Position numbers and translations under genes: made by a program. Below, one piece after another: positions 37,109 to 47,470 of a DNA stretch of 64,000 bases (positions within the stretch are counted from its first letter, which is position 1; every line of letters begins with the position of its first letter). This stretch comes from Lutibacter citreus (GTDB lineage Bacteria; Bacteroidota; Bacteroidia; Flavobacteriales; Flavobacteriaceae): NCBI RefSeq assembly GCF_003260195.1, contig NZ_QEIH01000001.1, positions 62,001 to 126,000 of the forward strand, given 5' to 3'. The notes beneath the pieces are model-generated. The model did not search any database. It was not told where the DNA came from and was given only the letters and a program-made list of their open reading frames with translations.

Positions 37109-37465
37109 ATGAAACATTTAAAATTACTTTTATCATTAGTATTTATTTTTACAATTACGTTATCTGGGTTTTCTCAAGATAAAATGTCTGCATTGGCAGT
37201 TAAAAAAATGGCTGAGGTTAATCAACAATTAGAAGCTGGAGGAGGAGCTAAATTAGATGCAAAACAAGAAAAAGCTTATAAAGAAGCATTTATTGAAAAT
37301 CAGAAAAAGATTAACAACGTAAGAAAAACAGTTAAAGATAAGGCAGAAAAACAAACTAAAATTAAAGCATTATATTCAGAATTTGGGAAAGTTCTTAAAA
37401 GTGAAGTTTTAACAAAAGAGCAATCATATGCAAAATCAAAAGGTAGAAAAGCCTTAAAGAAATAA
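37109..37465 (+). CDS. Small secreted helical protein, unknown function
   Basis: A 118-residue protein with a clear signal peptide (1-22, ending LSGFSQ). The mature part is Lys/Ala/Glu-rich and wholly helical, probably a coiled coil, with no cysteine. It lacks a lipobox, so it is likely periplasmic or released. A strong terminator follows, so it is probably transcribed alone. Small proteins of this type are frequent in Flavobacteriia, but no function is assigned. Confidence 0.75.
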   Translation: MKHLKLLLSLVFIFTITLSGFSQDKMSALAVKKMAEVNQQLEAGGGAKLDAKQEKAYKEAFIENQKKINNVRKTVKDKAEKQTKIKALYSEFGKVLKSEVLTKEQSYAKSKGRKALKK

Positions 37466-37486
37466 TATTAATTTTTCTATTATTTT

Positions 37487-37528
37487 AATTAAAAAGCTGT
37501 AAGATTTATTCTTACAGCTTTTTTAATT
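37487..37528 (+). terminator. Terminator after the small secreted protein gene
   Basis: Seventeen-base arms (AATTAAAAAGCTGTAAG and complement, one extra T) around a 7-base loop form a strong stem with six T on its descending side. It starts 21 bases after the stop and could also serve the reverse-strand gene at 37593. Confidence 0.85.
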
Positions 37529-37592
37529 AAAACGTGATCTTTAGAAATTTTATTTAAATCTCAATTTTACTTTAGAATCATTTGAGTTACAA

Positions 37593-37697
37593 TTAACTTT
37601 TATTAGATTTCTTAAGTTTCTTTTCTGCTTTTTTCTCTTTTGGAGTTTTTACAGCCTCTTTTTTAACGTTTTTTCTTGAGTCTTTACTTTTTGCCAT
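37593..37697 (-). CDS. Very small lysine-rich protein (34 aa)
   Basis: The frame reads MAKSKDSRKNVKKEAVKT and ends KKAEKKLKKSNKS. Over a third of residues are Lys, and it is strongly basic with no hydrophobic core. It could bind nucleic acid or the ribosome. Similar tiny basic proteins are widespread in Bacteroidota. Its length is below usual gene-finder cut-offs. A start-codon context and terminator hairpin on its 3' side support it. Confidence 0.55.
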   Translation of the reverse strand: MAKSKDSRKNVKKEAVKTPKEKKAEKKLKKSNKS

Positions 37698-37900
37698 GAT
37701 ATTATTTATTAAATTTTATTTTTCATTTATTTAATCCAACAATTCAATTCAGGGGTAACTGATTAAAACTCGAATCGAGGATTTGTTGTCTAATATCAGC
37801 GATTAATTACAATAGACTTTTATAATAATTTGTGCAACTTAAAATTTGTAGGTTGTTTGTTGCTCTAAATCGTTTTTATTACTTCAAATTTAAGCATAAA

Positions 37901-38317
37901 TTATAAATTTTGTTGTAATTTTTTTTTTAAATTCATTCTTGAAATTGAAAAAGTATCTGATTTACTATCTAAATATTCAATTAAGAAAATTGCTTTACTA
38001 GCTAGTTCTTTTTTGTTGAATTTATATTCACTTTTACCAATAATACTCAACTTTTTAACAATCTCATTTATTAATTCCGCAAATTTTTCAATATGTGATT
38101 CATGCAGATTGTTTATTTTATGAGTCAATTCATTCTTGTTTAACTCAATAATTTCACTAATAGATATTTGAAATTGTGCTTTTAGTACTTCACTTGTTTT
38201 GTTAATTGTATCTTCAGCTTCATTTGAATCAACTTCATTAACTTCTTGAATTAATTTTTTTAAAAATAATCCTAACTGTTCAATTTCTCGTAAAATAAAA
38301 TCTGTTCTGCTTTCCAA
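37901..38317 (-). CDS. Hypothetical helical protein (138 aa)
   Basis: An acidic, soluble, almost all-helical protein with no signal peptide. The N-terminal stretch FILREIEQLGLFLKKLI is amphipathic and resembles the start of some uncharacterised helical families that open with IxRQIEQLG, but I cannot assign it. The remaining sequence looks like a short coiled-coil bundle. It is followed on its own strand by the lysine-rich small gene. Function unknown. Confidence 0.65.
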   Translation of the reverse strand: MESRTDFILREIEQLGLFLKKLIQEVNEVDSNEAEDTINKTSEVLKAQFQISISEIIELNKNELTHKINNLHESHIEKFAELINEIVKKLSIIGKSEYKFNKKELASKAIFLIEYLDSKSDTFSISRMNLKKKLQQNL

Positions 38318-38475
38318 TACTGTTTTTTTTGATGTATAAAATTAAGTGTTTTCTAGTATAGAAACATAATGTTTTACGGGAATTATTTTGTTTATATATT
38401 CGAAGCCATGTTGTAAATTAAATTTATTTTTATAAGAACTATAAAAGTTAAGGCTTCATAAATTAAATTTGAAAT

Positions 38476-40125
38476 TTATTTTTTCATAGTTGCTTTTTCT
38501 ATGGCTTCTTTAATATTTTTCACCACATATTTTTCTTTTAATATTGTAAACATGCCATTCTTTTTAAAGTCTTTTCTTAGATTGTCATTTACACCAGATA
38601 TAATTATTGTTATACCTCTTTCTTTAAATGTTTTTACAATTTCCTTCATACTTTGATATCCGGTAGCATCAATAAGAGGGACATAACGCATTCTTATAAT
38701 AATATACTTAGGTTCTAAATTTGTATTTGTTACGGTTTCTTGGAATTGGCGAGCGGCTCCAAAAAATAGAGGGCCATTAATTTCATATAGTAATACATCT
38801 TTAGGTATTTCTATTAATTCTTCGTCAAATAAATTTTCTGTATCCCTTGTTTCAGCTGTTAAATTTTTAACATGAACAGATTCACTCATTCTTTTCATAA
38901 ACATAAAACTTGAAAGAACCATACCAATTTCTATGGCAATAACTAAATCAAAAATAACTGTTAAAAAGAATGTAGTTAATAAAATAATAATGTCCATTCT
39001 ATTACCTTTTAGTATAGACTTAAATTGACGCCATTCACTCATATGATATGCAATAACGACCAATATTCCTGCAAGACAAGAAAGAGGTATTAATTTTGCG
39101 TAAGGTCCAAATAAAAGCATTATTGCTAATAAAATAAGCGCATGTACAATACCTGCAATTGGAGTTCTACCTCCGTTTTTTACATTGGTAGCTGTTCTTG
39201 CAATAGCTCCTGTAGCAGGGATTCCTCCAAATAAAGCTGATACAATATTGGCGCCACCCATAGCCATTAATTCCATATTTGAACGGTGTTTCCCTCCAAT
39301 CATTGAATCTGATACAACTGCAGAAAGTAAAGATTCTATACTTCCTAAAATAGCGATTGCAAATGCAGGTTGTATAAGTGCTTGAATGGTATCAAAGTTA
39401 ACTTTTGGTATATGAGGTAAATTAAAATGGTTAGGAATTTCGCCAAAGTTACTTTCAATAGTATCAACAGGAATATCAAGAATTTGTACAATAATTGTGG
39501 TTATTAAAATTGCAATAATAGATCCTGGGATTTTTTTTACTATTTTTTGAAAATAAATAGTTATAAGAATTGTAGCAGCGGCAATTGAAATAGCATACCA
39601 ATTAATATGATTGAAATTCTCAAAATATACTGTCCATTTATCTATAAAATCAGCGGGAACTTTATCTATGTCAAGTCCTAAAAGATCATTAATTTGTGAT
39701 GACAATATAATTAATGCAATTCCACTTGTAAAACCAACAATTAACGAATAGGGAATAAATTTAAGTAAATTTCCAAGGCGTAAAAGTCCCATTCCAATCA
39801 TTAAAAATCCAGCTATAAATGTGGCTATAATTAATCCATCTATTCCGTATAATTGAATAACACCATATACAATTACAATAAATGCACCTGTTGGGCCTCC
39901 AATTTGTACTCTACTACCACCAAAAGTTGAAATTATAATACCTGCAATAATTGCAGTGATAATCCCTTTTTCGGGAGAAACTCCAGAAGCAATGGCAAAA
40001 GCAATAGCTAAAGGCAGCGCAACAATCCCTACAATTAAACCAGACAGCACATCTTTTGTGAAGGTTTCTTTAGAGATCCCTTGTTTTATTAGGGAGAATA
40101 ATTTAGGGGTGAATTCTTTTTTCAT
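38476..40125 (-). CDS. SulP-family anion transporter with STAS domain
   Basis: A 549-residue SulP (SLC26-like) inner-membrane protein. About 12-14 hydrophobic helices occupy residues 20-415, including the family segment FTKDVLSGLIVGIVALPLAIAFAIASG split over about 20-46. A cytoplasmic STAS domain (about 430-545) has FFGAARQF and RMRYVPLIDATGYQSM. It may carry sulfate, bicarbonate or another anion; substrate cannot be told from sequence. It is not near sulfate-assimilation or sulfatase genes in this window. Monocistronic by spacing. Confidence 0.9.
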   Translation of the reverse strand: MKKEFTPKLFSLIKQGISKETFTKDVLSGLIVGIVALPLAIAFAIASGVSPEKGIITAIIAGIIISTFGGSRVQIGGPTGAFIVIVYGVIQLYGIDGLIIATFIAGFLMIGMGLLRLGNLLKFIPYSLIVGFTSGIALIILSSQINDLLGLDIDKVPADFIDKWTVYFENFNHINWYAISIAAATILITIYFQKIVKKIPGSIIAILITTIIVQILDIPVDTIESNFGEIPNHFNLPHIPKVNFDTIQALIQPAFAIAILGSIESLLSAVVSDSMIGGKHRSNMELMAMGGANIVSALFGGIPATGAIARTATNVKNGGRTPIAGIVHALILLAIMLLFGPYAKLIPLSCLAGILVVIAYHMSEWRQFKSILKGNRMDIIILLTTFFLTVIFDLVIAIEIGMVLSSFMFMKRMSESVHVKNLTAETRDTENLFDEELIEIPKDVLLYEINGPLFFGAARQFQETVTNTNLEPKYIIIRMRYVPLIDATGYQSMKEIVKTFKERGITIIISGVNDNLRKDFKKNGMFTILKEKYVVKNIKEAIEKATMKK

Positions 40126-40320
40126 TATTTATGTTTAAAAGGTTTTTTATATAATTTATACGACTATAAAATCGAAGATTTTTTAGTTGTTATAAATCGA
40201 TTTTTTTGAATATTTATAAGTGTAATAGGAGCCTAAATTTTAGGTGCTGTAGGTAATAGTTTTTTTGTGTCTAATCATTATTTCAATCGTTCCATTTTTC
40301 TTTTCAATAACTTGTGTTTT

Positions 40321-40647
40321 CTATTCTAGGAATCTCTTATTTTTGTCTTTTACGGTAAAAACTCTTAAAAACTTATTTTTAATTAAAATTTTTGTCTCAA
40401 AATCAAGTTCTCTTTCAGAAGATTTTAAAGGTCTTTTAGATATGATTATAAATCCAAGTTTTTTAAAATCATTTTCAATAAATCCTGAATTTTTTATTCC
40501 TTTTAAGAAAAGTGATAATCCCTAAAGAACTATCAATTGGGTAAAAATCAAAATTTTGAAATCTGTATTAAATAGTATAAAACCCATACTAATTAAAGTA
40601 GTTATTCCTATAAATGCATAAAAGATATTCTCTTATGGTTTAGTCAT
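40321..40647 (-). pseudogene. Decayed small membrane protein gene
   Basis: One frame reads from ATG for 109 codons but contains two internal stops (after MTKP and after FTQLIVL). Between and after them the translation is protein-like: a hydrophobic helix pair (FYAFIGITTLISMGFILF), then GLSLFLKGIKNSGF and a soluble segment ending VKDKNKRFLE. The frame is conserved across both stops, so point mutations rather than indels broke it. The original function is unknown. Confidence 0.5.
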
Positions 40648-41081
40648 CTTTAAATTTTTTAGTCTTTTAATTACTTCTAAATTTTTAAATAGTGAAATCG
40701 CCTGCGTTTATCCCACGTTTAATGTTGGATATACAGTTAATAAAAATTAATACTTTTAAAATATTTTAGGAGTGGGGCAAATTTAGAAAAAAAAAGTGAA
40801 TTATAATCCTGAGTAGTTGTAAATATTAGAGGAGAAATTTTATAGGATTTTTTACAGCCATTTCGGGTACTGTAGCTATAGAGATAAAACTAAAAAGGCT
40901 TATTTTTTTGCTTTGTTATTAATATATTATTGGTATTTCTTCTTTAATTGTTCAAATTTCATTTGGTTATTTTTTTAATACGTGTTCAAATGGTTATAAA
41001 AAAATGAATTTCTCTTCATTTATTAGAGAATCTATGAAAGGCAGTTTAGTTTTTATTTGCGTTAATATATATAGAATATGG
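40648..41081. other. Intergenic region with faint coding remnants
   Basis: No intact gene is present. On the + strand from about 40830 a frame reads RRNFIGFFTAISGTVAIEIK, a stop after RLIFLLCY, then IIGISSLIVQISFGYFF. The start faintly resembles LysE-type exporters. It may be a further decayed membrane gene, but the evidence is weak. Confidence 0.3.
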
Positions 41082-41160
41082 AAGTATGTTTAGGTTGAAA
41101 TTACAAATTGAATTTTTTAAATAAATGTTTTACAATAGTAATTTAGACCTAAACATACTT
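41082..41160. repeat. Long imperfect hairpin downstream of ilvD
   Basis: Arms of 23 bases (41082-41104 and 41138-41160) pair at 21 positions, around a 33-base loop. The shared core is AAGTATGTTTAGGT. It ends six bases from the ilvD stop. On the + strand it runs into TTTTTATTTT, but in the ilvD direction there is no T tract. It may stop ilvD transcription or protect the 3' end. Confidence 0.6.
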
Positions 41161-41166
41161 TTTATT

Positions 41167-42858
41167 TTAGAATAAATCTGTCTTTAAAATAGCACCACTA
41201 CTAGCATTAGTTACTAATGCTCTATATTGTTTCAACCAGCTAGATTTTAGTTCTTTTTTTAATGGAGTAAATTCAGTTCTTCTTTTTTCAATTTCATCAT
41301 CAGTTAAATTTACTGATAAAATATATTTATCTACATCAATATGTATTTCATCACCATCTTTTAGCAATCCAATCATACCACCTTCAGCAGCTTCAGGACT
41401 TACGTGTCCAATACTAGCTCCTCTAGTTGCTCCGCTAAATCTACCATCTGTAATTAATGCAACTTTATCACCTAATCCCATTCCCATAATTAATGAAGTT
41501 GGCGCTAACATTTCTTGCATACCAGGTCCTCCTTTAGGTCCTTCGTATCTAATAACAACAACGTCACCAGCTTTCACTTTGCCTCCTAAAATTCCATCAA
41601 TGCATTCCTGCTGACCATTAAAGCATACTGCCGTTCCTTTTAAAGCTCTAGCGCCAATAATTCCAGCGGTTTTAATAACAGCTCCTTGTTCTGCCAAGTT
41701 TCCGTATAAAATTGCTAATCCACCTACTTTAGAATATGGATTATCTATGGTGTGAATAATAGAAGTATCTTTAATAAAAGCATCTTTTATTTTTTCGAAT
41801 ACTGTTTCTCCTGTAATTGTTAAGTTGTCATTTAAGATATTATCACCTCTTTTGGTCATTTCTTTCATTACAGCATTTACACCACCTGCAGTGTTAATAT
41901 CTTCCATATGCACCGTTGATAAACTAGGTGATATTTTAGCAATGTGAGATACTTTTTTAGAGATGTGATTAATATCTTCAAGATTAAAATTAACTTCTGC
42001 TTCTTTGGCAATAGCTAACATATGTAGCACAGTGTTTGAGCTACCACCCATAGCCATATCTACTGCAAATGCATTTCTTACAGCATTTTCATTCAATATG
42101 TTTTTCAGTTTAAATTTTTCAGTTAAAGCTTTGTTCTTTGCTATTTCACAAATTCTTCTTGCTGCTTTTCTGTAAAGTTCTTCTCGTTCTTTAGTTAGTG
42201 CTACAATAGTTCCATTTCCGGGAAGAGCTATTCCCATTGCTTCCATTAGCGTATTCATTGAGTTTGCAGTAAACATTCCTGAGCAACTACCTCCACTAGG
42301 GCAAGCATTACACTCAATGTCGTTCAACTCTTCATCAGTCATTTCACCAGCTTCGTATTTTCCAACAGCTTCAAATGCGGTAGCAAGATCTATAGGAGTA
42401 CCATCTTTAGTATATCCTTTTTTCATAGGCCCTCCACTTACAAATATGGTTGGCACATCTACTCTTAAAGCTCCCATTATCATACCTGGAACAATTTTGT
42501 CACAGTTTGGAATGGCAATCATAGCATCTAACTTATGAGCATTCATAACTGTTTCTATAGAGTTTGCAATAATCTCTCTAGAAGGTAATGAAAACAACAT
42601 ACCATCATGGCCCATTGCAATACCGTCATCAACACCTATTGTATTAAATTCAAAAGGAACACAACCATTCGCTTTAATTTCTTCTTTTATGACTCTTGAT
42701 ACTCTGTCTAAAAAAAAGTGCCCAGGAATAATTTCAATAAAGGAGTTTGCAACTCCTATAAACGGTTTATCAAAATCTTCATCAACTAATCCCGTTGCTC
42801 TAAATAATGACCTATGTGGGGCTCTTTGATGTCCTTTTTTCACTTCATCACTTCTCAT
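41167..42858 (-). CDS. ilvD: Dihydroxy-acid dehydratase (IlvD/Edd family)
   Basis: A 563-residue IlvD/Edd protein. Motifs include [11 protein letters not shown] (about 12-22), [32 protein letters not shown] (about 116-126, Fe-S Cys) and [20 protein letters not shown] (about 184-203). It should dehydrate dihydroxy acids in valine/isoleucine synthesis using an Fe-S cluster. The sequence looks closer to the type known from Bacillus than to the form I expect in flavobacterial ilvDBNC operons, and no other ilv gene is nearby. A sugar-acid dehydratase role is therefore possible. Long hairpins flank the gene on both sides. Confidence 0.8.
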   Translation of the reverse strand: MRSDEVKKGHQRAPHRSLFRATGLVDEDFDKPFIGVANSFIEIIPGHFFLDRVSRVIKEEIKANGCVPFEFNTIGVDDGIAMGHDGMLFSLPSREIIANSIETVMNAHKLDAMIAIPNCDKIVPGMIMGALRVDVPTIFVSGGPMKKGYTKDGTPIDLATAFEAVGKYEAGEMTDEELNDIECNACPSGGSCSGMFTANSMNTLMEAMGIALPGNGTIVALTKEREELYRKAARRICEIAKNKALTEKFKLKNILNENAVRNAFAVDMAMGGSSNTVLHMLAIAKEAEVNFNLEDINHISKKVSHIAKISPSLSTVHMEDINTAGGVNAVMKEMTKRGDNILNDNLTITGETVFEKIKDAFIKDTSIIHTIDNPYSKVGGLAILYGNLAEQGAVIKTAGIIGARALKGTAVCFNGQQECIDGILGGKVKAGDVVVIRYEGPKGGPGMQEMLAPTSLIMGMGLGDKVALITDGRFSGATRGASIGHVSPEAAEGGMIGLLKDGDEIHIDVDKYILSVNLTDDEIEKRRTEFTPLKKELKSSWLKQYRALVTNASSGAILKTDLF

Positions 42859-42940
42859 AATACTTGAATTTCTATTTATAATTTATAATATCTCTTACTT
42901 TTTTTAATCTTTTACTTATAGCTAATTGTATGACAAACAA

Positions 42941-43010
42941 AAATTTAGGGGTTGATTTTCGTTGCCGTTAGTCTTAAGACTTATTGAAAAGGAAATCAAC
43001 CCCTAAATTT
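42941..43010. repeat. Long hairpin between eno and ilvD
   Basis: Perfect 18-base arms (AAATTTAGGGGTTGATTT and complement) enclose a 34-base loop that contains its own 10-base palindrome GTCTTAAGAC. Read on the reverse strand, the stem ends CTAAATTTTTGTTT, a T-rich tail, so it can act as terminator of eno. It lies 82 bases before the ilvD start and could also be part of the ilvD leader. Confidence 0.7.
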
Positions 43011-43080
43011 AGTATTCTTTGTTAAAATAACAAAAGCAGTTATAAATATAACTCTTTGCTGTATATTGTTTAATATTTAC

Positions 43081-44373
43081 CTAATGTAATAACCCCGTAT
43101 TTTTAAATGCTTTAAAACCTGCAAAATTGGATGCTTTTCCTAATTCATTTTCAATTCTTATAAGTTGATTGAATTTTTCTATACGTTCTCCACGGCAACC
43201 ACTACCAGTTTTTAAATGTCCAGCATTAACACCAACTGTTAAATCTGCAATAAAACTATCTACCGTTTCACCACTTCTATGAGAAACAAAACAATTGTAT
43301 GAATTTTTATTGGCAAGCTCTATAGTTTCTAGTGTTTCAGTTACAGTTCCTATTTGATTCAATTTAATTAAAATTGAATTTGCAACGCCTTTATTAATTC
43401 CTTCAGTTAGTATCGCTTTATTTGTACAGAATAAATCATCACCTACAACTTCAATTTTATTACCAATAGTATCTGTCATATTTTTCCAACCTTCCCAATC
43501 ATTTTCAGCTAAACCATCTTCTAACAAAACAATAGGATATTGGCTTACCCAACTTTCCCAAAGCTTAATCATATCATCACTTGAAACTAATTTTTGAGAA
43601 CTTTTAAAAAATTTGTATTTACCATTTTCCCACATTTCACTTGTTGCAGGGTCTATACAAATACTTACATCTTTTCCTGGTGTATATCCGGCTTTATTTA
43701 TTCCTTCTAAAATCATTTCAACTGCTTGTTCGTTTGATTTTAAATCTGGTGCAAATCCTCCTTCATCTCCAACACCAGTACTAAAACCCTTAGCTTTTAA
43801 TACTGCTTTTAATGAATGAAAAACTTCTTCTCCCATACGAATAGATTCTTTAAAAGATGGTGCATTATGAGGTGCAATCATAAATTCTTGAAAATCTATT
43901 GTATTGTCGGCATGTCTTCCTCCATTAATAACGTTCATACAAGGAACAGGCATTATGTGAGCATTGCTACCACCTAAATATTGGTATAAAGGAATACGCG
44001 AACTTAATGCCTTTGCTCGAGCAAAAGCCATAGAAACACCAAGTATTGCGTTTGCTCCTAATTTTGCTTTATTATTTGTGCCGTCTAGTTCTATTAAAAA
44101 GTAATCTAGTTCTCGCTGGTTTGTAAAACATTTGTTTTCAATGGCTTTTGCAATAACCGTGTTAACATTATTAACAGCCTTTAAAACACCTTTACCACCA
44201 TAGCGGCTCATATCTCCATCCCTTAACTCAGTAGCTTCCCGCTCACCGGTTGATGCTCCACTTGGAACCATAGCTCTAGCACTTGCTCCGTCTTCTAATT
44301 TTAAGTTTACTTCTACGGTAGGGTTTCCTCTTGAATCGAGTATTTCGATTGCTTCAATTTTTTGGATTTTCAT
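43081..44373 (-). CDS. eno: Enolase
   Basis: A 430-residue phosphopyruvate hydratase of usual length. Active-site features are present: [10 protein letters not shown] loop (about 39-48), NGGRHADN (about 153-160), [18 protein letters not shown], the catalytic Lys in [10 protein letters not shown] (about 338-347), SHRSGET and [12 protein letters not shown]. It interconverts 2-phosphoglycerate and phosphoenolpyruvate. The C-terminal GSGCRGERI differs from the usual GSLSRSERI, so this may be a divergent second enolase. It is transcribed toward ilvD with a hairpin between. Confidence 0.93.
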   Translation of the reverse strand: MKIQKIEAIEILDSRGNPTVEVNLKLEDGASARAMVPSGASTGEREATELRDGDMSRYGGKGVLKAVNNVNTVIAKAIENKCFTNQRELDYFLIELDGTNNKAKLGANAILGVSMAFARAKALSSRIPLYQYLGGSNAHIMPVPCMNVINGGRHADNTIDFQEFMIAPHNAPSFKESIRMGEEVFHSLKAVLKAKGFSTGVGDEGGFAPDLKSNEQAVEMILEGINKAGYTPGKDVSICIDPATSEMWENGKYKFFKSSQKLVSSDDMIKLWESWVSQYPIVLLEDGLAENDWEGWKNMTDTIGNKIEVVGDDLFCTNKAILTEGINKGVANSILIKLNQIGTVTETLETIELANKNSYNCFVSHRSGETVDSFIADLTVGVNAGHLKTGSGCRGERIEKFNQLIRIENELGKASNFAGFKAFKNTGLLH

Positions 44374-44731
44374 GATGTATGTTTTCTATATTTAATTTCA
44401 TCATTTTTATTAAAAATAATTTCATAAGGCATTTTATTACCTAGCAGATAATTTTTTTAAAATAAAAAATCATGTTCTTTATTGTTGAATAAATATGTAA
44501 AACAGGTATGTATAAATAGAAATTATACTAAGAGTTTTGCAGTTTTTAATTGATACTCAAAATTAGAAAATTATAATATACTAGATTGTTAAAATTGTTT
44601 TAAATTATAAATTTCTATCCAAATAATATTTTATTCTGTTCCTTCTATTTTAAATTAGAAAAATAAATATCTACATGAAAAATAGATGTTTAAATGTTGT
44701 GTTATTCTTAAATTAATTAATTGAAGTTGGG
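44374..44731. other. Intergenic region, nothing recognised
   Basis: About 358 AT-rich bases between the alkaline phosphatase 3' end and the eno start. I see no gene, strong hairpin or operator. The eno promoter is expected near the 44374 end. Confidence 0.5.
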
Positions 44732-46147
44732 TTAGTAGTTGTTTTCAACCTCAGCAGCTTCTAACATTAAATAATGTAAATCAGTATTTTTAATAAATGG
44801 TTTTAATAAATTACTTCCAGGACCAAACATAGCTAATTCAACATAATCGGCTGAGTGATTCATACTAATCCATCCAACTGAATTGTGTTGTTTTTGAATT
44901 TGGGCTAATTCATTAAATGGTAAATGTTTATAATTATATAAGCCATCTTCAGCTTTAATAGAAGTATAATAGCCTAAAAGTAATTTAGCTTCTTCGTCTG
45001 TTACTGCAAAATTATTAGCGAATTCAATTCTTTCTTTAATTTGAGAAATTGAAGTTTCCTTTCCAAAACCATTTAAAATCCAATCGTTGGTGTGTTTATA
45101 GTTTTGAATGCTATCAAATTGTTTGTCAGCTTTTTTACCATAAATTACACCAGGGTTAGAGTTTCCATGATCTGTGGTAATTATTACAAGTGTATTTTCA
45201 TCTTTTTCGGCAAAATCCATTGCTACTTTAACAGCTTCATCATGTGCTGTTTGGTCGTATATTAACCCAGCAATATCATTTCCGTGAGCTGCCCAATCTA
45301 CTTTTCCTGCTTCTACTTGTAACACAAAACCTTTTTCATTATTTTTCATTCGGTCAATTGCCTTTTGTGTCATTTCCCCCAAAGTTGGAATTTTTTGAGT
45401 AAGCTCTTTACTATTATTTCTATCAATAGTATAAGGTAATCCATCATTATTAAAAACACCTAAAATTGGTTTTCTATTAGTTGTTTTCAACATTTCATCT
45501 CTAGTTTTAACAACTTGATAACCTGCAGCTTCAAATTTTTGATACATATCCACCTTATCTTTTCTATACTCAGGAGAAAAATAATTATTTCCTCCTCCCA
45601 TCATAATATCAAATTTTAGCTTTAAATATTTTTCAGCAATACCTTCTTGGTCATTTCTACTTTTACTATTTACACAAAAACCTGCAGGTGTAGCATGCGT
45701 TATTGGAACGGTAGTTACACATCCGGCCATTTTACCAGCCATTTTAAATTTTTGCCAAATTGGAAGGTATTCTTCGCCTTTAGTTCCAACATTTAAACCT
45801 CCATTTTTTATTCTAAAACCACCTCCCCAAGAAGAACTTGCAGCAGCAGAATCTGTAACAATAGAACTTGCCGAAGCCATATCCATTAGGGCTCTGCTAG
45901 CTTTGTTATCTTTATATAATTGAAGCCAATTAGTTCCCTTTCCTGTTTTTCTTGAAAGGTATAAATCGGCCATGTTTAAAGTTCCAGTACTCATACCGTC
46001 ACTTACTAGAATAATTATATTTTTTGCTATTTTATTTTTATTTATTACATCAAGATCTAGAGTTGTTGCACCTAAATCAAAGGGGTTTAATAATGTTGAG
46101 CCAAGGGCAAAAAGTGACCCGTTTCTAAAAAATTTTCTTCTATTCAT
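44732..46147 (-). CDS. Alkaline phosphatase, Tat-exported
   Basis: A 471-residue alkaline phosphatase. The N-terminus NRRKFFRNGSLFALGSTL is a twin-arginine signal, fitting a metalloenzyme folded before export. Metal and catalytic features are LVSDGMSTG (Asp50), VTDSAAAS (nucleophile Ser100), VDWAAHGNDIAG and IITTDHGNSNPG. It releases phosphate from organic esters in the periplasm. The DGMS variant replaces the more usual DGMG. It appears to be transcribed alone; no Pho-box was recognised. Confidence 0.9.
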   Translation of the reverse strand: MNRRKFFRNGSLFALGSTLLNPFDLGATTLDLDVINKNKIAKNIIILVSDGMSTGTLNMADLYLSRKTGKGTNWLQLYKDNKASRALMDMASASSIVTDSAAASSSWGGGFRIKNGGLNVGTKGEEYLPIWQKFKMAGKMAGCVTTVPITHATPAGFCVNSKSRNDQEGIAEKYLKLKFDIMMGGGNNYFSPEYRKDKVDMYQKFEAAGYQVVKTRDEMLKTTNRKPILGVFNNDGLPYTIDRNNSKELTQKIPTLGEMTQKAIDRMKNNEKGFVLQVEAGKVDWAAHGNDIAGLIYDQTAHDEAVKVAMDFAEKDENTLVIITTDHGNSNPGVIYGKKADKQFDSIQNYKHTNDWILNGFGKETSISQIKERIEFANNFAVTDEEAKLLLGYYTSIKAEDGLYNYKHLPFNELAQIQKQHNSVGWISMNHSADYVELAMFGPGSNLLKPFIKNTDLHYLMLEAAEVENNY

Positions 46148-46612
46148 AAATTATAATTTTGTGTAAAAAAATAGCCCTAAATATAACAAAATCAGAATTA
46201 TTTTGTGTGTTTTAGGTTACTTAAAAAGGAGTGGCTTAATGTTGTTATTATGAATTTTGATGTGAGTTTTCATTAACATTAATTTTTAAAGTTGTCTTAC
46301 TTTATTTAAGTACTGAATTTAATGAATTTGAAAAGAGATTAATATAAGGAATAGGAGAGGAAAGAATGATAAAGAAAATTAAACGAATGTCTTTTGTTAT
46401 TTTGGAAAACGATTTGTATAAATCAGTTTTATACATCATTTAATATGATTATTAAAACTAATTATTACAGTTAATAAAACGTATAATTCATTAATAGGTT
46501 CGGTAATTACACAATATTCTTTTTGTAAATTAGATTTCTTGAATCAAAATTCTTATTGATTTGTAGCAATAAAATCATAACTTTAAATCACTAACAGTAA
46601 TTTGACAATAAA
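46148..46612. other. Intergenic region, nothing recognised
   Basis: About 465 AT-rich bases between two divergent genes. No coding frame of interest, RNA gene or clear hairpin was seen; promoters for both neighbours should be here. Confidence 0.5.
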
Positions 46613-47173
46613 ATGAAGAAAACATTTATAGGTCACAAATTTCAATTAATGAATTCAAAAAAAACAGGAATCATTCTAGAATTAAATGGATGGTGTTCTG
46701 AAAATATGGTTGAAAAATACACTGTTAGTTTTGATAGTGAAAGTAGTATAGAGAGAATTGCAGAAGAGTATATTTCTTTTGGAGATAAGGTTTCAGATAT
46801 AGATTTTTTTAACCGTTTAATTAGAGACATTCAATCACCAAATGATAAGACAAGAAAATTTGCTTCCAAAATTTTATGTGATTTTGTAGAATTTGAAATT
46901 TTAGAATTTGACTTAAATATTTTGAAACTTGGAATTGAAAAAATAATAGAACAAATAGAAATTGAAAAAAATGTAAATATTGAAAAAATATTGGTTGAAG
47001 GCCTTTTTGAATTTATTTGTTCAGAAAAATTAACTAAACAAGAGGAAATAGAACTATTAGAAAGATTAACAGAAATTAATTCTTCTCAAATATGTGCTTA
47101 TTTAGATGAAGAATATTATTTAAGGATTCCGAAAGTAAAAAAATATGTAGAACTTAATAGAAATAGTCACTAA
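46613..47173 (+). CDS. Hypothetical protein, unrecognised (186 aa)
   Basis: An acidic soluble protein without signal peptide or membrane segment. The N-terminal 35 residues look like a beta hairpin, and the rest is helical, with HEAT-like spacing (DKTRKFASKILCDFVEFEI, then LLERLTEI). It is isolated between long AT-rich gaps. Such orphan acidic helical proteins include immunity proteins, but no toxin gene is adjacent and no motif supports this. Function unknown. Confidence 0.65.
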   Translation: MKKTFIGHKFQLMNSKKTGIILELNGWCSENMVEKYTVSFDSESSIERIAEEYISFGDKVSDIDFFNRLIRDIQSPNDKTRKFASKILCDFVEFEILEFDLNILKLGIEKIIEQIEIEKNVNIEKILVEGLFEFICSEKLTKQEEIELLERLTEINSSQICAYLDEEYYLRIPKVKKYVELNRNSH

Positions 47174-47470
47174 ATTTATATAAATAAATTACTTTTGTAT
47201 GTTTATTTATATAAATAGACACAAGTTTTCTATTAAGCTTCTAGTTGCATTTTAGGATCTTAAAGAATTACTTGCAAACAAGTTTGAAACCTAAAACTTC
47301 TATAATAGGTTAACTTAAAAATTATAAAACTAATTACAATTAAAATTGTATCAATCATAAAGAAAGATTACCTATTTAATTTGCAAAACTCAGTCTTTAC
47401 GTTATTTATTTTTAAACGTTGTGGCAGAACCTGCAAATTAAATATTAATAATAAATAAATATTTACACTC

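Noticed and set aside
40265..40525. An 86-codon + strand frame
   Set aside because: It is antisense to the decayed gene at 40321-40647, whose reverse-strand reading is more protein-like.
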